From: an uncultured Hyphomicrobiales bacterium
GTDB lineage: Bacteria > Pseudomonadota > Alphaproteobacteria > Rhizobiales > Rhizobiaceae
Direction: 5' to 3'
Length of the DNA stretch: 64,000 bases
NCBI GenBank assembly: GCA_943908365.1
Contig: CALTTH010000016.1
Coordinates: 1-64,000, forward strand
Every line of letters begins with the position of its first letter. Position 1 is the stretch's first letter. Positions 1 to 8,280 of the stretch are shown piece by piece. The notes beneath the pieces were generated by a model. It worked only from the letters and a program-made list of their open reading frames with translations. It did no database searches and was not told the origin of the DNA. Both the position numbers and the translations under genes were made by a program.

Positions 1-27
1 TTAATATGTACTATTATCGCTTTATTC

Positions 28-70
28 GCCGGTTTAAAGCCCAGAATTAGGATCAGGCCAATAAACCGGC
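28..70 (-). terminator. Inverted repeat downstream of clpP
   Basis: Two perfect 9-base arms (28-36 and 62-70) lie just beyond the clpP stop codon and could form a hairpin in the clpP transcript. The loop is long (25 bases) and no T-run follows on the minus strand, so this is a weak terminator candidate, or an RNA 3'-end structure between clpP and whatever follows it outside the window. Confidence 0.3.
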
Positions 71-87
71 ATCGTCAAGCAGTCGCC

Positions 88-720
88 TTAATTCGCGGAA
101 ACGCCTTCGATTTCCTGGCGAGAGGTGAGGATCTTGTCGATCACGCCCCAGTCCTTCGCCTCTCCGGCATCCATAAAATGGTCGCGATCGAGCGTCTTTT
201 CAACGTCTTCCAACGTACGGCCGGTGTGCTTCACATAGACCTCGTTCAGGCGACGCTTCATCTTGATGATGTCTCGGGCATGACGCTCGATGTCGGATGC
301 CTGGCCCTGGAAGCCGCCGGACGGCTGGTGAACCATGATGCGGGCGTTAGGCGTTGCAAAGCGCATGCCCTTTTCGCCGGCTGCCAGAAGCAGCGAGCCC
401 ATCGAGGCCGCCTGGCCGACGCAAAGCGTGGAGACGGCAGGACGGATGAACTGCATCGTGTCATAGATCGCCATACCGGCGGTCACGACACCGCCCGGGG
501 AATTGATGTAGAGCGCGATTTCCTTCTTCGGGTTTTCGGCCTCGAGGAACAGAAGCTGGGCGCAAACGAGCGAAGCCATGTGATCTTCGACAGGACCTGT
601 GAGGAAGATGATGCGCTCTTTGAGAAGACGGGAGTAGATGTCATAGGAGCGCTCACCGCGGTTGGTTTGCTCCACGACCATCGGCACCAGAGCCATGGCG
701 GTATCAACTGGATTTGTCAT
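88..720 (-). CDS. clpP: ATP-dependent Clp protease proteolytic subunit
   Basis: Encodes the serine-protease subunit of the cytosolic Clp protease, which degrades proteins unfolded by ClpX or ClpA. At 210 aa it has full family length. The catalytic triad is present with the usual spacing: Ser106 in GQAASMG, His131 in MVHQPSGG and Asp180. The ATG is preceded by AAAGGA at good distance. A heat-shock-type promoter is visible upstream. Transcription runs off the left edge, where clpX usually lies in alphaproteobacteria; that cannot be checked here. Confidence 0.97.
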   Translation of the reverse strand: MTNPVDTAMALVPMVVEQTNRGERSYDIYSRLLKERIIFLTGPVEDHMASLVCAQLLFLEAENPKKEIALYINSPGGVVTAGMAIYDTMQFIRPAVSTLCVGQAASMGSLLLAAGEKGMRFATPNARIMVHQPSGGFQGQASDIERHARDIIKMKRRLNEVYVKHTGRTLEDVEKTLDRDHFMDAGEAKDWGVIDKILTSRQEIEGVSAN

Positions 721-784
721 GTCCGTCCTTTATCCAATTCTAGCCCGGAAGCTCCGAGCGCCCGGAATCATTATTCGTCAACTC

Positions 785-817
785 ACTACATAGAGTGTCC
801 TTGGTCGGCACTTCAAG
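785..817 (-). promoter_or_regulatory. Sigma-32-like promoter of clpP
   Basis: On the minus strand CTTGAA is followed after 17 bases by TCTATGTAGT, close to the alphaproteobacterial RpoH consensus (CTTGAA, 17-18 bases, CYTATNT). A start about 7 bases downstream would give a leader of about 58 nt before the clpP ATG. Clp proteases are classical heat-shock genes, so context agrees. Inferred from sequence only. Confidence 0.6.
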
Positions 818-834
818 ACTGAGGCAGTGGATAT

Positions 835-1136
835 CCTTAATAGCGAGGACAATTCTTGCTCCGCTTTAAAGATGAAATCCCTTGCAGACCAGCCTCTCGT
901 GGCTTGCGCCGCTTCCTCATCAACGACGAACAGCAGGACTGGTCAACAAGGCGTTAAGCGGAACGAGGGGTGACGAATTCTTTACGTAACGTGAGGAAAA
1001 TACTTTGCGTGAGAGTTTTTCGTTGAAAGTTGCCTGTCGCAGGACTACACGTCGAAGTGGCGTTCTCGACCTTAGTCATCGATCACACTCGACGGTCAGA
1101 CGAAGCGACTCATTGAAATTTAACTAGGATTGCACT
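835..1136. other. Intergenic region between clpP and the GGDEF gene
   Basis: About 300 bases with no convincing gene, lying between two divergent genes. It should hold the promoter of the diguanylate cyclase gene. I see no clear sigma-70 or EcfG match: a GGAAC near 970 has no CGTT at the right distance. No long inverted repeat was seen. Confidence 0.4.
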
Positions 1137-2384
1137 GTGTTCCAGGCCCAAACAGGCATGCTTCTCTGGTCGTTGGAAACATCGACTCTCGCTGCATTGC
1201 TGGCCGTGCTCTGGCTTCATTCGCCCTCCAAGAAACATCACCTGTTTTTCGCCTGCGGTTTTGCGGCTGTTGGCGCCGGCTCTGCGCTCGTAGCGCAACG
1301 GGGTTATCTCGCTGATTTCTGGACGATTACCGTTGGCAACACGCTTGCGCTTTCCGCCTTCGGCTTCTGGCTCGCCGGCCTGCTTCGCCTTGAGCGGCGG
1401 AAAATCGAGGGGTGGATTTTCATTCCACCGCTTGTATGGCTGGCCTTCATGTTCCTGCCGGCGGTGCACGGCAGCATGCTGGCACGCGTTCTCGTCTATC
1501 ATGCCTGCGCGGCAGTTGGTTACTTCACCATCGCTGGTGTCGTGCTGTCCTCCAAAGAGCCGGTCTCAACGACGCGCAAGATATTTGCCGTAGCGCTCGT
1601 TGTGCACGCGCTGATCGGTCCCGTGACCGCAGCTCTCATCATTCCCTACGACTCACTTGCCGGCCAGACGCTGCCGCTGACCGCACCGGTCGCCTACTCC
1701 GCCGCTTTCAGCTTCGTCGTGCTGATGATGATCGCCGTGAAGATGTTCATGGAGGACAACGAGCGGCGACTGCATCGTCTTTCAATCACCGATCATCTGA
1801 CAGGCGTCTTCAACAGGCGCGGCCTGGTGGAAGCCTATTCTGAGATCAGGAAGGTCCCGGAACATCGCTCATCACAACTCCTGCTAGCTTTGTTCGACAT
1901 AGATCATTTCAAGAAGATCAACGACCGCCATGGTCACCAGTGCGGTGACGAGGTGCTGGTTCAGTTCTGCGATCTCGTCAATCGCATCGTCGGCAGCAAG
2001 GGCATCTTCGTGCGCATGGGTGGCGAAGAGTTTGCCTATCTGCTGCCCCATGACGATCTGAACGCTGCGCTGAGGATCGTCGATGGCGTTCGTGTCTATT
2101 TCGCTCGTCTCTCTACGGAGGGGAGAGAGGAAAGCTTTACCTCCACGGTGAGTATTGGCATCTACTCTGCCCCAATCGCGGAGGCGGAACTGGATCTGAT
2201 GCTCAAGATGGCGGACCGGGCGCTCTATGCAGCGAAATCTGCGGGCCGCAATCGCACGGTCGTCAATGACGGCATTGCCAATGTCGTGCTCCCGGCCGAC
2301 GACCGCGGCGAAGACCCGCACGACAACAATGCCGACCGGCAGGTCGCGGCACTCAACCGCATCGCGGCGATGGGTAACAACTGA
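1137..2384 (+). CDS. Membrane-bound diguanylate cyclase (GGDEF)
   Basis: Predicted to make cyclic di-GMP from two GTP. Residues 1-205 are hydrophobic with about six or seven membrane segments and match no sensor family I can name. A GGDEF domain follows (about 215-375) with the intact active-site motif GGEEF at 295-299 and the NRRG and DIDHFKKIND motifs, so it should be active. The inhibitory I-site RxxD expected at 286-289 is absent (GSKG). No EAL domain is present. The start is a GTG at 1137 with weak ribosome-binding signal. The last 40 residues are polar and look unstructured. Confidence 0.9.
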   Translation: MFQAQTGMLLWSLETSTLAALLAVLWLHSPSKKHHLFFACGFAAVGAGSALVAQRGYLADFWTITVGNTLALSAFGFWLAGLLRLERRKIEGWIFIPPLVWLAFMFLPAVHGSMLARVLVYHACAAVGYFTIAGVVLSSKEPVSTTRKIFAVALVVHALIGPVTAALIIPYDSLAGQTLPLTAPVAYSAAFSFVVLMMIAVKMFMEDNERRLHRLSITDHLTGVFNRRGLVEAYSEIRKVPEHRSSQLLLALFDIDHFKKINDRHGHQCGDEVLVQFCDLVNRIVGSKGIFVRMGGEEFAYLLPHDDLNAALRIVDGVRVYFARLSTEGREESFTSTVSIGIYSAPIAEAELDLMLKMADRALYAAKSAGRNRTVVNDGIANVVLPADDRGEDPHDNNADRQVAALNRIAAMGNN

Positions 2385-2432
2385 CTGTCTATTCTCAGCC
2401 TCGCCTCTCTTTCCCGTCGGCTATGTTTTCGC

Positions 2433-2533
2433 TAGAGCGCAGTGCGTCCTTTAGGACGCACAAAGGACGCTCTATCTTCTTTGATCTACGCATCGTGCTT
2501 TCCGAAAATCGATTCCGATTTTCGGGCCGATGC
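2433..2533. repeat. Double-hairpin intergenic palindromic element (copy A)
   Basis: Two hairpins sit between the GGDEF gene and the P450 gene. The first has outer arms TAGAGCG/CGCTCTA (2433-2439, 2468-2474) and an inner perfect stem GTGCGTCC/GGACGCAC (2442-2449, 2454-2461). The second has outer arms GCATCG/CGATGC (2490-2495, 2528-2533) and a perfect 9-bp inner stem CGAAAATCG/CGATTTTCG. The inner stem of the first recurs exactly at 17454-17473, and the second recurs, degenerate and inverted, at 9933-9977. It resembles the mosaic intergenic elements (RIME type) described in rhizobia. Confidence 0.75.
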
Positions 2534-2547
2534 TGTAGAGGTTGGGC

Positions 2548-3795
2548 ATGAACACCATGCCCGACTTTCTCCAAATCGACGCGCAACAGCGCTCCGTTTC
2601 GCTCGACGCCCGTAATCCGGCGTTTTATGGCAATCCAAACGCCACATACGCTCGTCTTCACGCACGCTGTCCAACCTTTTACTGGAAGGAACAGAAGCAG
2701 TGGTTCTTCACCGGCTATGATCACGTCAACGTGCTTTTGCGTGACCGTCGCTTCGGGCGGCAGGTCCTCCACATTGCCACACGAGAAGAGCTTGGCCTGC
2801 CTGAGCCGCTCGAACACACTCAGCATTTCGATGCCGCAGAGCGTCATTCCCTGCTCGAGATCGAGCCACCGGAACACACAAGGCTGCGCACGCTGGTGAA
2901 CCGCGCCTTCGTTTCCCGCCACGTGGAGAAGATGAAGCCTGAGATCGAGATGCTGGCCCACGGGCTTATCGACCGCTTCGAAAAGGACGGTCAGACGGAG
3001 CTGCTCTCATCTTTCGCCGATATCATCCCCGTGACGATGATTGCCAGGATGATCGGGATCCCTGAAGAAATGGGGCCGCAGCTACTCAAATGGTCGCATG
3101 CCTATGTCGGCATGTACATGTTCAAGCGCAGCCGCGAAGATGAGCTTGCCGCCGACCGCGCGGCAGAAGAATTCGCCGATTATGTGCGCAGCGTGATTGC
3201 CGAGCGCCGGGCCGAACCGAAGGACGATCTGCTCAGCCACATGATCCATACGGAGCATAAGGGCCAGTTTCTCACCGACGATGAACTGATCTCCACAACA
3301 ATCGTCCTTCTCAACGCCGGGCATGAAGCGACCGTCCACCAGATCGGCAACTCCGTCCGCGTCATTCTGGAAAGCGGGCTCGACCCTCAATCGCTTTTCG
3401 GCGACGAGAAGGCAACCGAACGGACCGTTGAAGAGACGCTTCGCATCGGTGCACCCGTCCATATCTTTCAGCGCTGGGCTCTGGAGCCGGTGGAGATCGA
3501 TGGCGTGAAATTCGAGCGGGGGGACAAGGTCAGCCTCATCCTCGCCGCCGCCAATCTCGATCCGCTCAAATTCAGCGATCCCCTCACCTTCAAGCCGGGT
3601 CGTGCCGAGGCCCCCAACCTCTCCTTTGGTGCGGGCATCCATTTCTGCATCGGCGCGCCGCTGGCGCGGCTGGAACTGAATATCGTCCTGCCTCTGCTCT
3701 TCCAGCGATTGCCGCATCTCAAGCTGGCGAGCCAACCGAAGGTCAAGGACGTCTATCACTTCCATGGTCTGGAGAGGCTCGACCTCACTTGGTGA
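2548..3795 (+). CDS. Cytochrome P450
   Basis: A soluble bacterial P450 monooxygenase of 415 aa, expected to need a ferredoxin and reductase encoded elsewhere. The heme-thiolate motif is FGAGIHFCIG with Cys367. The I-helix oxygen-activation motif AGHEAT is at 257-262 and the K-helix ExxR is E296-R299. I chose the ATG at 2548 because GAGG lies 7 bases upstream; an in-frame TTG at 2542 and an ATG at 2557 are alternatives. No redox partner or pathway gene is adjacent, so the substrate cannot be inferred. Its 3' end overlaps the convergent WYL regulator by 11 bases. Confidence 0.93.
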   Translation: MNTMPDFLQIDAQQRSVSLDARNPAFYGNPNATYARLHARCPTFYWKEQKQWFFTGYDHVNVLLRDRRFGRQVLHIATREELGLPEPLEHTQHFDAAERHSLLEIEPPEHTRLRTLVNRAFVSRHVEKMKPEIEMLAHGLIDRFEKDGQTELLSSFADIIPVTMIARMIGIPEEMGPQLLKWSHAYVGMYMFKRSREDELAADRAAEEFADYVRSVIAERRAEPKDDLLSHMIHTEHKGQFLTDDELISTTIVLLNAGHEATVHQIGNSVRVILESGLDPQSLFGDEKATERTVEETLRIGAPVHIFQRWALEPVEIDGVKFERGDKVSLILAAANLDPLKFSDPLTFKPGRAEAPNLSFGAGIHFCIGAPLARLELNIVLPLLFQRLPHLKLASQPKVKDVYHFHGLERLDLTW

Positions 3796-4771
3796 TGTCA
3801 CCTGCTCCTTGCGCGTAACGGTGCATCAACGTTTCTATCGCTTGACGCATGGCGTCGCGCAATTCCGGTGGGTCGATCACTTCCACCTCCGGCCCCAGTT
3901 TCAACATTTCATGCACGGCCATACGCCTATGCGCCACTGGCAGCCGCACCGTCTGCCACCCAGCCTCGTCGGCCTCTCCAACGAAACCGATATTGGCGCG
4001 GACGTAAGGTGGAGCGGTATGCTCGATCTCTTTCAAGCCGTGGGGTGAGATTCGTATCATCGCCCAGTTCGGATAAAGATCGAGCTCGAGCCTTCTCGTG
4101 TTCTCGTTCCAATAGCCCGCCAGGTCGAAACCCTTCGGCCAGTCGAAGCCTTCATCGGTCACGATGAGGTCGAGGACGCGGGATATGCGGTAGGTGCGGG
4201 GTGTGTTGTCAACGCGCGCGACGACGTACCAGGCACCACCCTTCAGGACGATGCCAAGCGGCTCTGCGACCCGGTTTTTCTCAGCTGTCCATGACCGATA
4301 GCGGATGCGGATGCGCTTGGAACTCCAGACGGCACCGGCGATGGCTTGCAGATAATGCGGCTGCTCTCCTTCGGCGAGCCAAGCTGGTGCATCAAGATAG
4401 AATTTCGTCTGCAGGCGTCGCGCGTTTTCACGCAAATCCTCCGGCAAGGCAGCCGTCAGTTTCTTCTGCGCCCCCGCCATCAGCGCCCCCAAGCCGAGAT
4501 CGGCGGCAGCGCCGGGAATACCCGACAGAAACATGGCCTCCGCCTCGGACGGTGTCAGCCCATTGAGGCGCACACGATAACCATCAAGAAGACGATACCC
4601 GCCATCAGAGCCTCGTTCGCTGTAGACTGGGACACCAGAGAGCGAAAGCGCATCGATGTCGCGATAGATTGTTCGCACAGAGACATCGTTTTCCGCAGCC
4701 AGCACCTCAGCCGTCACCAGCCCCTTCGCTTGAAGGGTGGTGAGGATGTTGATCAGCCGGCTCGCACGCAT
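3785..4771 (-). CDS. YafY-type transcriptional regulator (HTH + WYL domain)
   Basis: A 328-aa DNA-binding regulator. An N-terminal DeoR-like winged helix-turn-helix (residues 1-60, with SVRTIYRDIDAL) is followed by a WYL domain (about 140-210) and a C-terminal extension. WYL domains bind small ligands or nucleic acid. The start at 4771 gives the usual N-terminus for this family; upstream in-frame Met codons would add an atypical extension. It is divergent from a glutathione S-transferase gene, a pairing that suggests it controls that gene. The effector is unknown. Confidence 0.88.
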   Translation of the reverse strand: MRASRLINILTTLQAKGLVTAEVLAAENDVSVRTIYRDIDALSLSGVPVYSERGSDGGYRLLDGYRVRLNGLTPSEAEAMFLSGIPGAAADLGLGALMAGAQKKLTAALPEDLRENARRLQTKFYLDAPAWLAEGEQPHYLQAIAGAVWSSKRIRIRYRSWTAEKNRVAEPLGIVLKGGAWYVVARVDNTPRTYRISRVLDLIVTDEGFDWPKGFDLAGYWNENTRRLELDLYPNWAMIRISPHGLKEIEHTAPPYVRANIGFVGEADEAGWQTVRLPVAHRRMAVHEMLKLGPEVEVIDPPELRDAMRQAIETLMHRYAQGAGDITK

Positions 4772-4808
4772 CGAAAAAATCCTGTTTCTCGATTTATGTC
4801 TAATCCAA

Positions 4809-4827
4809 CCTGACATGATCTGACAGG
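4809..4827. promoter_or_regulatory. Imperfect palindrome, possible WYL-regulator operator
   Basis: CCTGACA and TGACAGG flank a 5-base centre, giving a palindrome with one mismatched pair, within the 118-bp gap between the divergent WYL regulator and GST genes. Position suits an operator controlling both. Sequence inference only. Confidence 0.35.
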
Positions 4828-4889
4828 TATGGAAGCGCAATCTCTGGTCATCGCGAAATCGCGAGATTAATCAGCACGGGAGACGACCG

Positions 4890-5552
4890 ATGACAACGAA
4901 CCAAGAAATCACCCTCTTCTACTCACCGCAGACACGTGCCACCGGTACCCGCATCTTGCTGGAGGAGTTGAACGTGCCTTATGAGTTGCACGTCCTGAAC
5001 ATGAAGGCAGGCGAACAAAGACGGCCGGAGTATTTGACCATCAACCCGCTCGGCAAGGTGCCGGCGGTGCGCGCCGGTGATACGCTGATCACCGAACAGG
5101 GCGCGATCTATCTCTATCTAGCTGACCTCTTCCCACAAGCCGGGCTTGCCCCTTCCCTCACCGACCCGGATCGTGGCACCTATGTCCGTTGGCTGTTCAT
5201 CTATGGCAGCTGCTTTGAACCGGCCATCTATGACCGCTACATGAAACGCGAGCCGGGCTCTCTCAATGAAACACCCTATGCGAGTTACGACGCGCTGATC
5301 GACATTCTGGAAGTGCAGCTGGAGAAGGGACCCTACCTCCTTGGCGAGCGATTCACGGCCGCCGATCTTCTGTGGGGGATCGCGCTTACCTGGACGACGA
5401 TGTTCGGCCTTGTGGAAGCCCGGCCCGCCTTTCAGCGATACATGGATCGCATCGGGGGTCGTCAGAGCGTGCAGACAGTGACCGCAGATGACGCCACCAT
5501 GGCCGCAGAGCATGAAGCTGCGGCCGCTGCGCTGAGCAAGCCAATGTCGTGA
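4890..5552 (+). CDS. Glutathione S-transferase family protein
   Basis: A 220-aa cytosolic GST-fold protein. The thioredoxin-like N-terminal half carries the glutathione-binding cis-Pro segment NPLGKVPAV and the TEQGAI motif (the ES/EQ position that binds the gamma-glutamyl group). The all-helical C-terminal half has the ERFTAADLL motif. It likely conjugates or reduces electrophiles. It stands alone after the divergent WYL regulator gene, which probably controls it. Substrate unknown. Confidence 0.9.
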   Translation: MTTNQEITLFYSPQTRATGTRILLEELNVPYELHVLNMKAGEQRRPEYLTINPLGKVPAVRAGDTLITEQGAIYLYLADLFPQAGLAPSLTDPDRGTYVRWLFIYGSCFEPAIYDRYMKREPGSLNETPYASYDALIDILEVQLEKGPYLLGERFTAADLLWGIALTWTTMFGLVEARPAFQRYMDRIGGRQSVQTVTADDATMAAEHEAAAAALSKPMS

Positions 5553-5588
5553 TGAGCGAAGGAGACGATGCGTGTGGCCGCGGCTGGT

Positions 5589-5945
5589 CTAGAGCCGGAC
5601 CACATAGTCCTTTCGCGTCGTCTCCACCACTTCCCAGGTGCCTTTAAAGCCTGGACGGATGATCTGGCGATCGCCCGCTTTCAGGTGAATGGGCTCTCCA
5701 CCATCTACCGTCAAAATCGAGTGACCCTCCAAAATGTTGAAGTACTCCCATTCGTCATATTCCACCCGCCACTTGCCGGGTGTCGATTGCCAGATGCCGG
5801 CATAGAGACCGCCTTCGGCCTCCTCCAGATTCCAGCTGTTGAATTTCGGATCGCCAGCCATCAGCCTATCGGGCGCCGGAGCGCCCTCCTCAGGCTGAAT
5901 GGTGGAAAGATCGCCGTCAGGCTTGAAATTCAGTGTCAGGGCCAT
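5589..5945 (-). CDS. Cupin-domain protein
   Basis: A 118-aa single-domain beta-barrel protein of the EutQ-like cupin_3 type (W-x-VEYDEWEYFNILEGHSILTVDGG then a PGF...G-W motif). Proteins of this group bind small ligands or act as simple enzymes; the typical metal-binding histidines are sparse here. It lies 47 bases downstream of the sulfhydrylase gene on the same strand, so co-transcription is possible. No specific function can be assigned. Confidence 0.8.
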   Translation of the reverse strand: MALTLNFKPDGDLSTIQPEEGAPAPDRLMAGDPKFNSWNLEEAEGGLYAGIWQSTPGKWRVEYDEWEYFNILEGHSILTVDGGEPIHLKAGDRQIIRPGFKGTWEVVETTRKDYVVRL

Positions 5946-5992
5946 GGGCGATCTTGTCCTTTCAGGTTGCTGCTTCTCATGTTTTTCGGTCG

Positions 5993-7276
5993 TCAGATTT
6001 TCGCCAGCGACTGTTCCAGATCGGCGATGATGTCCTTCACATCCTCGATGCCGATAGAAAGACGCACCACGTCTGGACCCGCACCCGCCGCAACCTGCTG
6101 CTCGGGCGTCAGCTGAGCATGGGTCGTCGATGCAGGGTGGATGACGAGAGAGCGGGTATCGCCGATATTGGCAAGGTGTGAAAAGAGCTGCAATCCTTCC
6201 ACCAGCGATTTACCAGCCTGGTAGCCGCCTTTCACACCGAAGGTGAAGACAGACCCCGCGCCCTTTGGCGAGTAGCGTTGCTGCAGAGCGTGGTTGTCGC
6301 TGTCTTCCAGCCCCGCATAATGCACCCAGCCGATCTTCGGATGTGCCTTCAGCCATTTGGCAACCGCAAGCGCATTGTCGGAGTGGCGCTGGACGCGCAG
6401 CGGCAGCGTTTCGATGCCGGTGAGAATCAGGAAAGCGTTGAAGGGGGAAATCGAAGGGCCGAGATCGCGAAGGCCGAGAACGCGTGTGGCGATGGCAAAG
6501 GCGAAATTGCCGAAGGTCTGGTGCAGGACGACACCCGAATATTCCGGACGCGGCTGCGAGAGAGCCGGAAACTTGTCCGATGCGGACCAGTCGAACGTAC
6601 CGCCATCGACGATGATGCCGCCCATGGAGTTGCCATGGCCTCCGAGAAACTTCGTCAGCGAGTGGACGACGATGTCGGCACCGTGTTCGATCGGCCGGAT
6701 GAGATAGGGGCTCGCCATCGTGTTGTCGACGATCAGCGGCAGCCCATGCCTGTGCGCCACCTCTGCAATGGCAGAGATATCGACAAATGTGCCGCCGGGA
6801 TTGGCAAGGCTCTCGATGAAGATCGCCTTCGTCTTCTCATCTATTTGGGCTTCGAAGTTCGCAGGATCAGCGGCATCCGCCCAGCGCACCTGCCAGCCGA
6901 AGTTTTGGAAGGAGTGGCCGAACTGGTTGATCGAGCCGCCATAAAGCTGGCGGGCGGCCACGAAGTTGTCTCCGGATTGCAGAAGCGTGTGGAAGACCAG
7001 CAACTGTGCTGCGTGGCCCGACGCCACGGCGAGCGCCGCGGTTCCGCCCTCAAGGGCTGCAACGCGCTCTTCGAGAACCGCCTGCGTCGGGTTCATGATG
7101 CGCGTGTAGATATTGCCGAACTCCTTCAGGCCGAAAAGCGCTGCCGCATGGTCGGAATCACGGAACGCGTAGGCGGTAGTCTGGTAGATCGGCGTGGCGC
7201 GCGCGCCAGTGGTCGGGTCTGGCTGCGCACCGGCGTGGATAGCAAGGGTAGAAAAGCCCGGCGTATGGTCTGACAT
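5993..7276 (-). CDS. O-acetylhomoserine sulfhydrylase (PLP-dependent)
   Basis: Cys/Met-metabolism PLP enzyme of 427 aa, expected to make homocysteine from O-acetylhomoserine and sulfide (MetY/MetZ group). The PLP lysine is K209 in SLTKFLGGHGNSMGG. The N-terminal YQTTAYAF and the ESLANPGG segment are typical of the O-acetylhomoserine subgroup. The ATG follows a strong GGAGGGA. The leader was inspected for the SAM-II riboswitch common ahead of alphaproteobacterial met genes and none was seen. A role in direct sulfhydrylation of methionine precursors is likely. Confidence 0.9.
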   Translation of the reverse strand: MSDHTPGFSTLAIHAGAQPDPTTGARATPIYQTTAYAFRDSDHAAALFGLKEFGNIYTRIMNPTQAVLEERVAALEGGTAALAVASGHAAQLLVFHTLLQSGDNFVAARQLYGGSINQFGHSFQNFGWQVRWADAADPANFEAQIDEKTKAIFIESLANPGGTFVDISAIAEVAHRHGLPLIVDNTMASPYLIRPIEHGADIVVHSLTKFLGGHGNSMGGIIVDGGTFDWSASDKFPALSQPRPEYSGVVLHQTFGNFAFAIATRVLGLRDLGPSISPFNAFLILTGIETLPLRVQRHSDNALAVAKWLKAHPKIGWVHYAGLEDSDNHALQQRYSPKGAGSVFTFGVKGGYQAGKSLVEGLQLFSHLANIGDTRSLVIHPASTTHAQLTPEQQVAAGAGPDVVRLSIGIEDVKDIIADLEQSLAKI

Positions 7277-7360
7277 GGTGTCCCTCCGACTGTCTTTTTA
7301 AACGAGCACAGAAAGGATCATATCGCTTCGACGGCGAAAGATAAGTGCGAACTATCCTAA

Positions 7361-7795
7361 CTATCGTCCGATATTGAGACGAGGATGCTCAATGGCCGGG
7401 CAGCGATCCATGATCACTTCCACGCCGTAATGCTCCCCCTTCGCCGCGGCATCATAATCTTTCACGCCCAATTGTGCCCAGACGACCTTGGGGCGGGGTG
7501 ACATGTGGATCACCTCTTCCATGACGCTGGAGAGATGCTCCGACGCGCGGAACACATCGACCATGTCGACGGGCTCAGGAATATCAGCGAGCTTGGCATA
7601 GACCTTCTGCCCAAGGATTTCCTTTCCCTCATGGCCTGGATTGACCGGGAAAACCTTGTAGCCCTTTGAAAGAAGAAACGACATGACGCCATGGCTTGGG
7701 CGCGCGGAATTTGGAGACGCGCCAACCAGCGCGATCGTTGTCGTGTCGGTCAAAATGCGACGAATGTCCTCGTCGGTATAGTTGTCGTGATCCAT
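7361..7795 (-). CDS. CoA-binding (YccU-type) protein
   Basis: A 144-aa Rossmann-fold protein of the CoA_binding family related to the N-terminal domain of succinyl-CoA synthetase alpha. The nucleotide-binding segment IALVGASPNSARPSHGV and the later VVWAQLGV are characteristic. Two start codons are possible; I chose the ATG at 7795 because AGGGAGG lies 9 bases upstream, whereas the ATG at 7804 directly abuts it. Cytosolic, physiological role unknown. Confidence 0.85.
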   Translation of the reverse strand: MDHDNYTDEDIRRILTDTTTIALVGASPNSARPSHGVMSFLLSKGYKVFPVNPGHEGKEILGQKVYAKLADIPEPVDMVDVFRASEHLSSVMEEVIHMSPRPKVVWAQLGVKDYDAAAKGEHYGVEVIMDRCPAIEHPRLNIGR

Positions 7796-8280
7796 GATCG
7801 TCATCCTCCCTTTGGTGGCTGATCCAACTCTAGATCGAGATGGTAATGGATAACGCATGAATTCCTTGGCACAGAAAAGGATGCGTAAATTTGCATCTCG
7901 CGCTGCCCTTTTATACGGCAACAGAGCAAATGCCCGATCGTACCACCTTTGTTCGAACTTCGTTCACCATCACTTTAGCAACTACTTATAGTTACATTAG
8001 CAATTTACGTCGCACTTATCACAAATCCCAATCTGAAACGTTTGAGCTTCAATAAAAACAAAGTTTTAGTGACGATCCTATTTTTTTGCATGTTTGATGA
8101 AGTACTTCATACATTCTTGAGTTGTATAAACTGCGCAGATCGACGACGCACGGCGGCCTTTCAAAACACGACATTTTCGCCAGATTGCCAACCGTCTTAG
8201 CTGATAATTCCAGCAATTCCCTTCGGCAGATATGCGACCTCAATTATCGGATGACGAAGGGATCATCGCTTTCGACGACC
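7796..8280. other. AT-rich intergenic region
   Basis: About 485 bases between the CoA-binding gene and the LysR gene, both on the minus strand. The stretch from 7930 to 8120 is visibly more AT-rich than its surroundings. Short open frames here lack coding character and good ribosome-binding sites. No repeat, tRNA or clear terminator was recognised. Confidence 0.4.

Noticed and set aside
7277..7360. SAM-II riboswitch ahead of the sulfhydrylase gene
   Set aside because: The leader lacks the conserved SAM-II pseudoknot segments; only a promoter and ribosome-binding site are seen.
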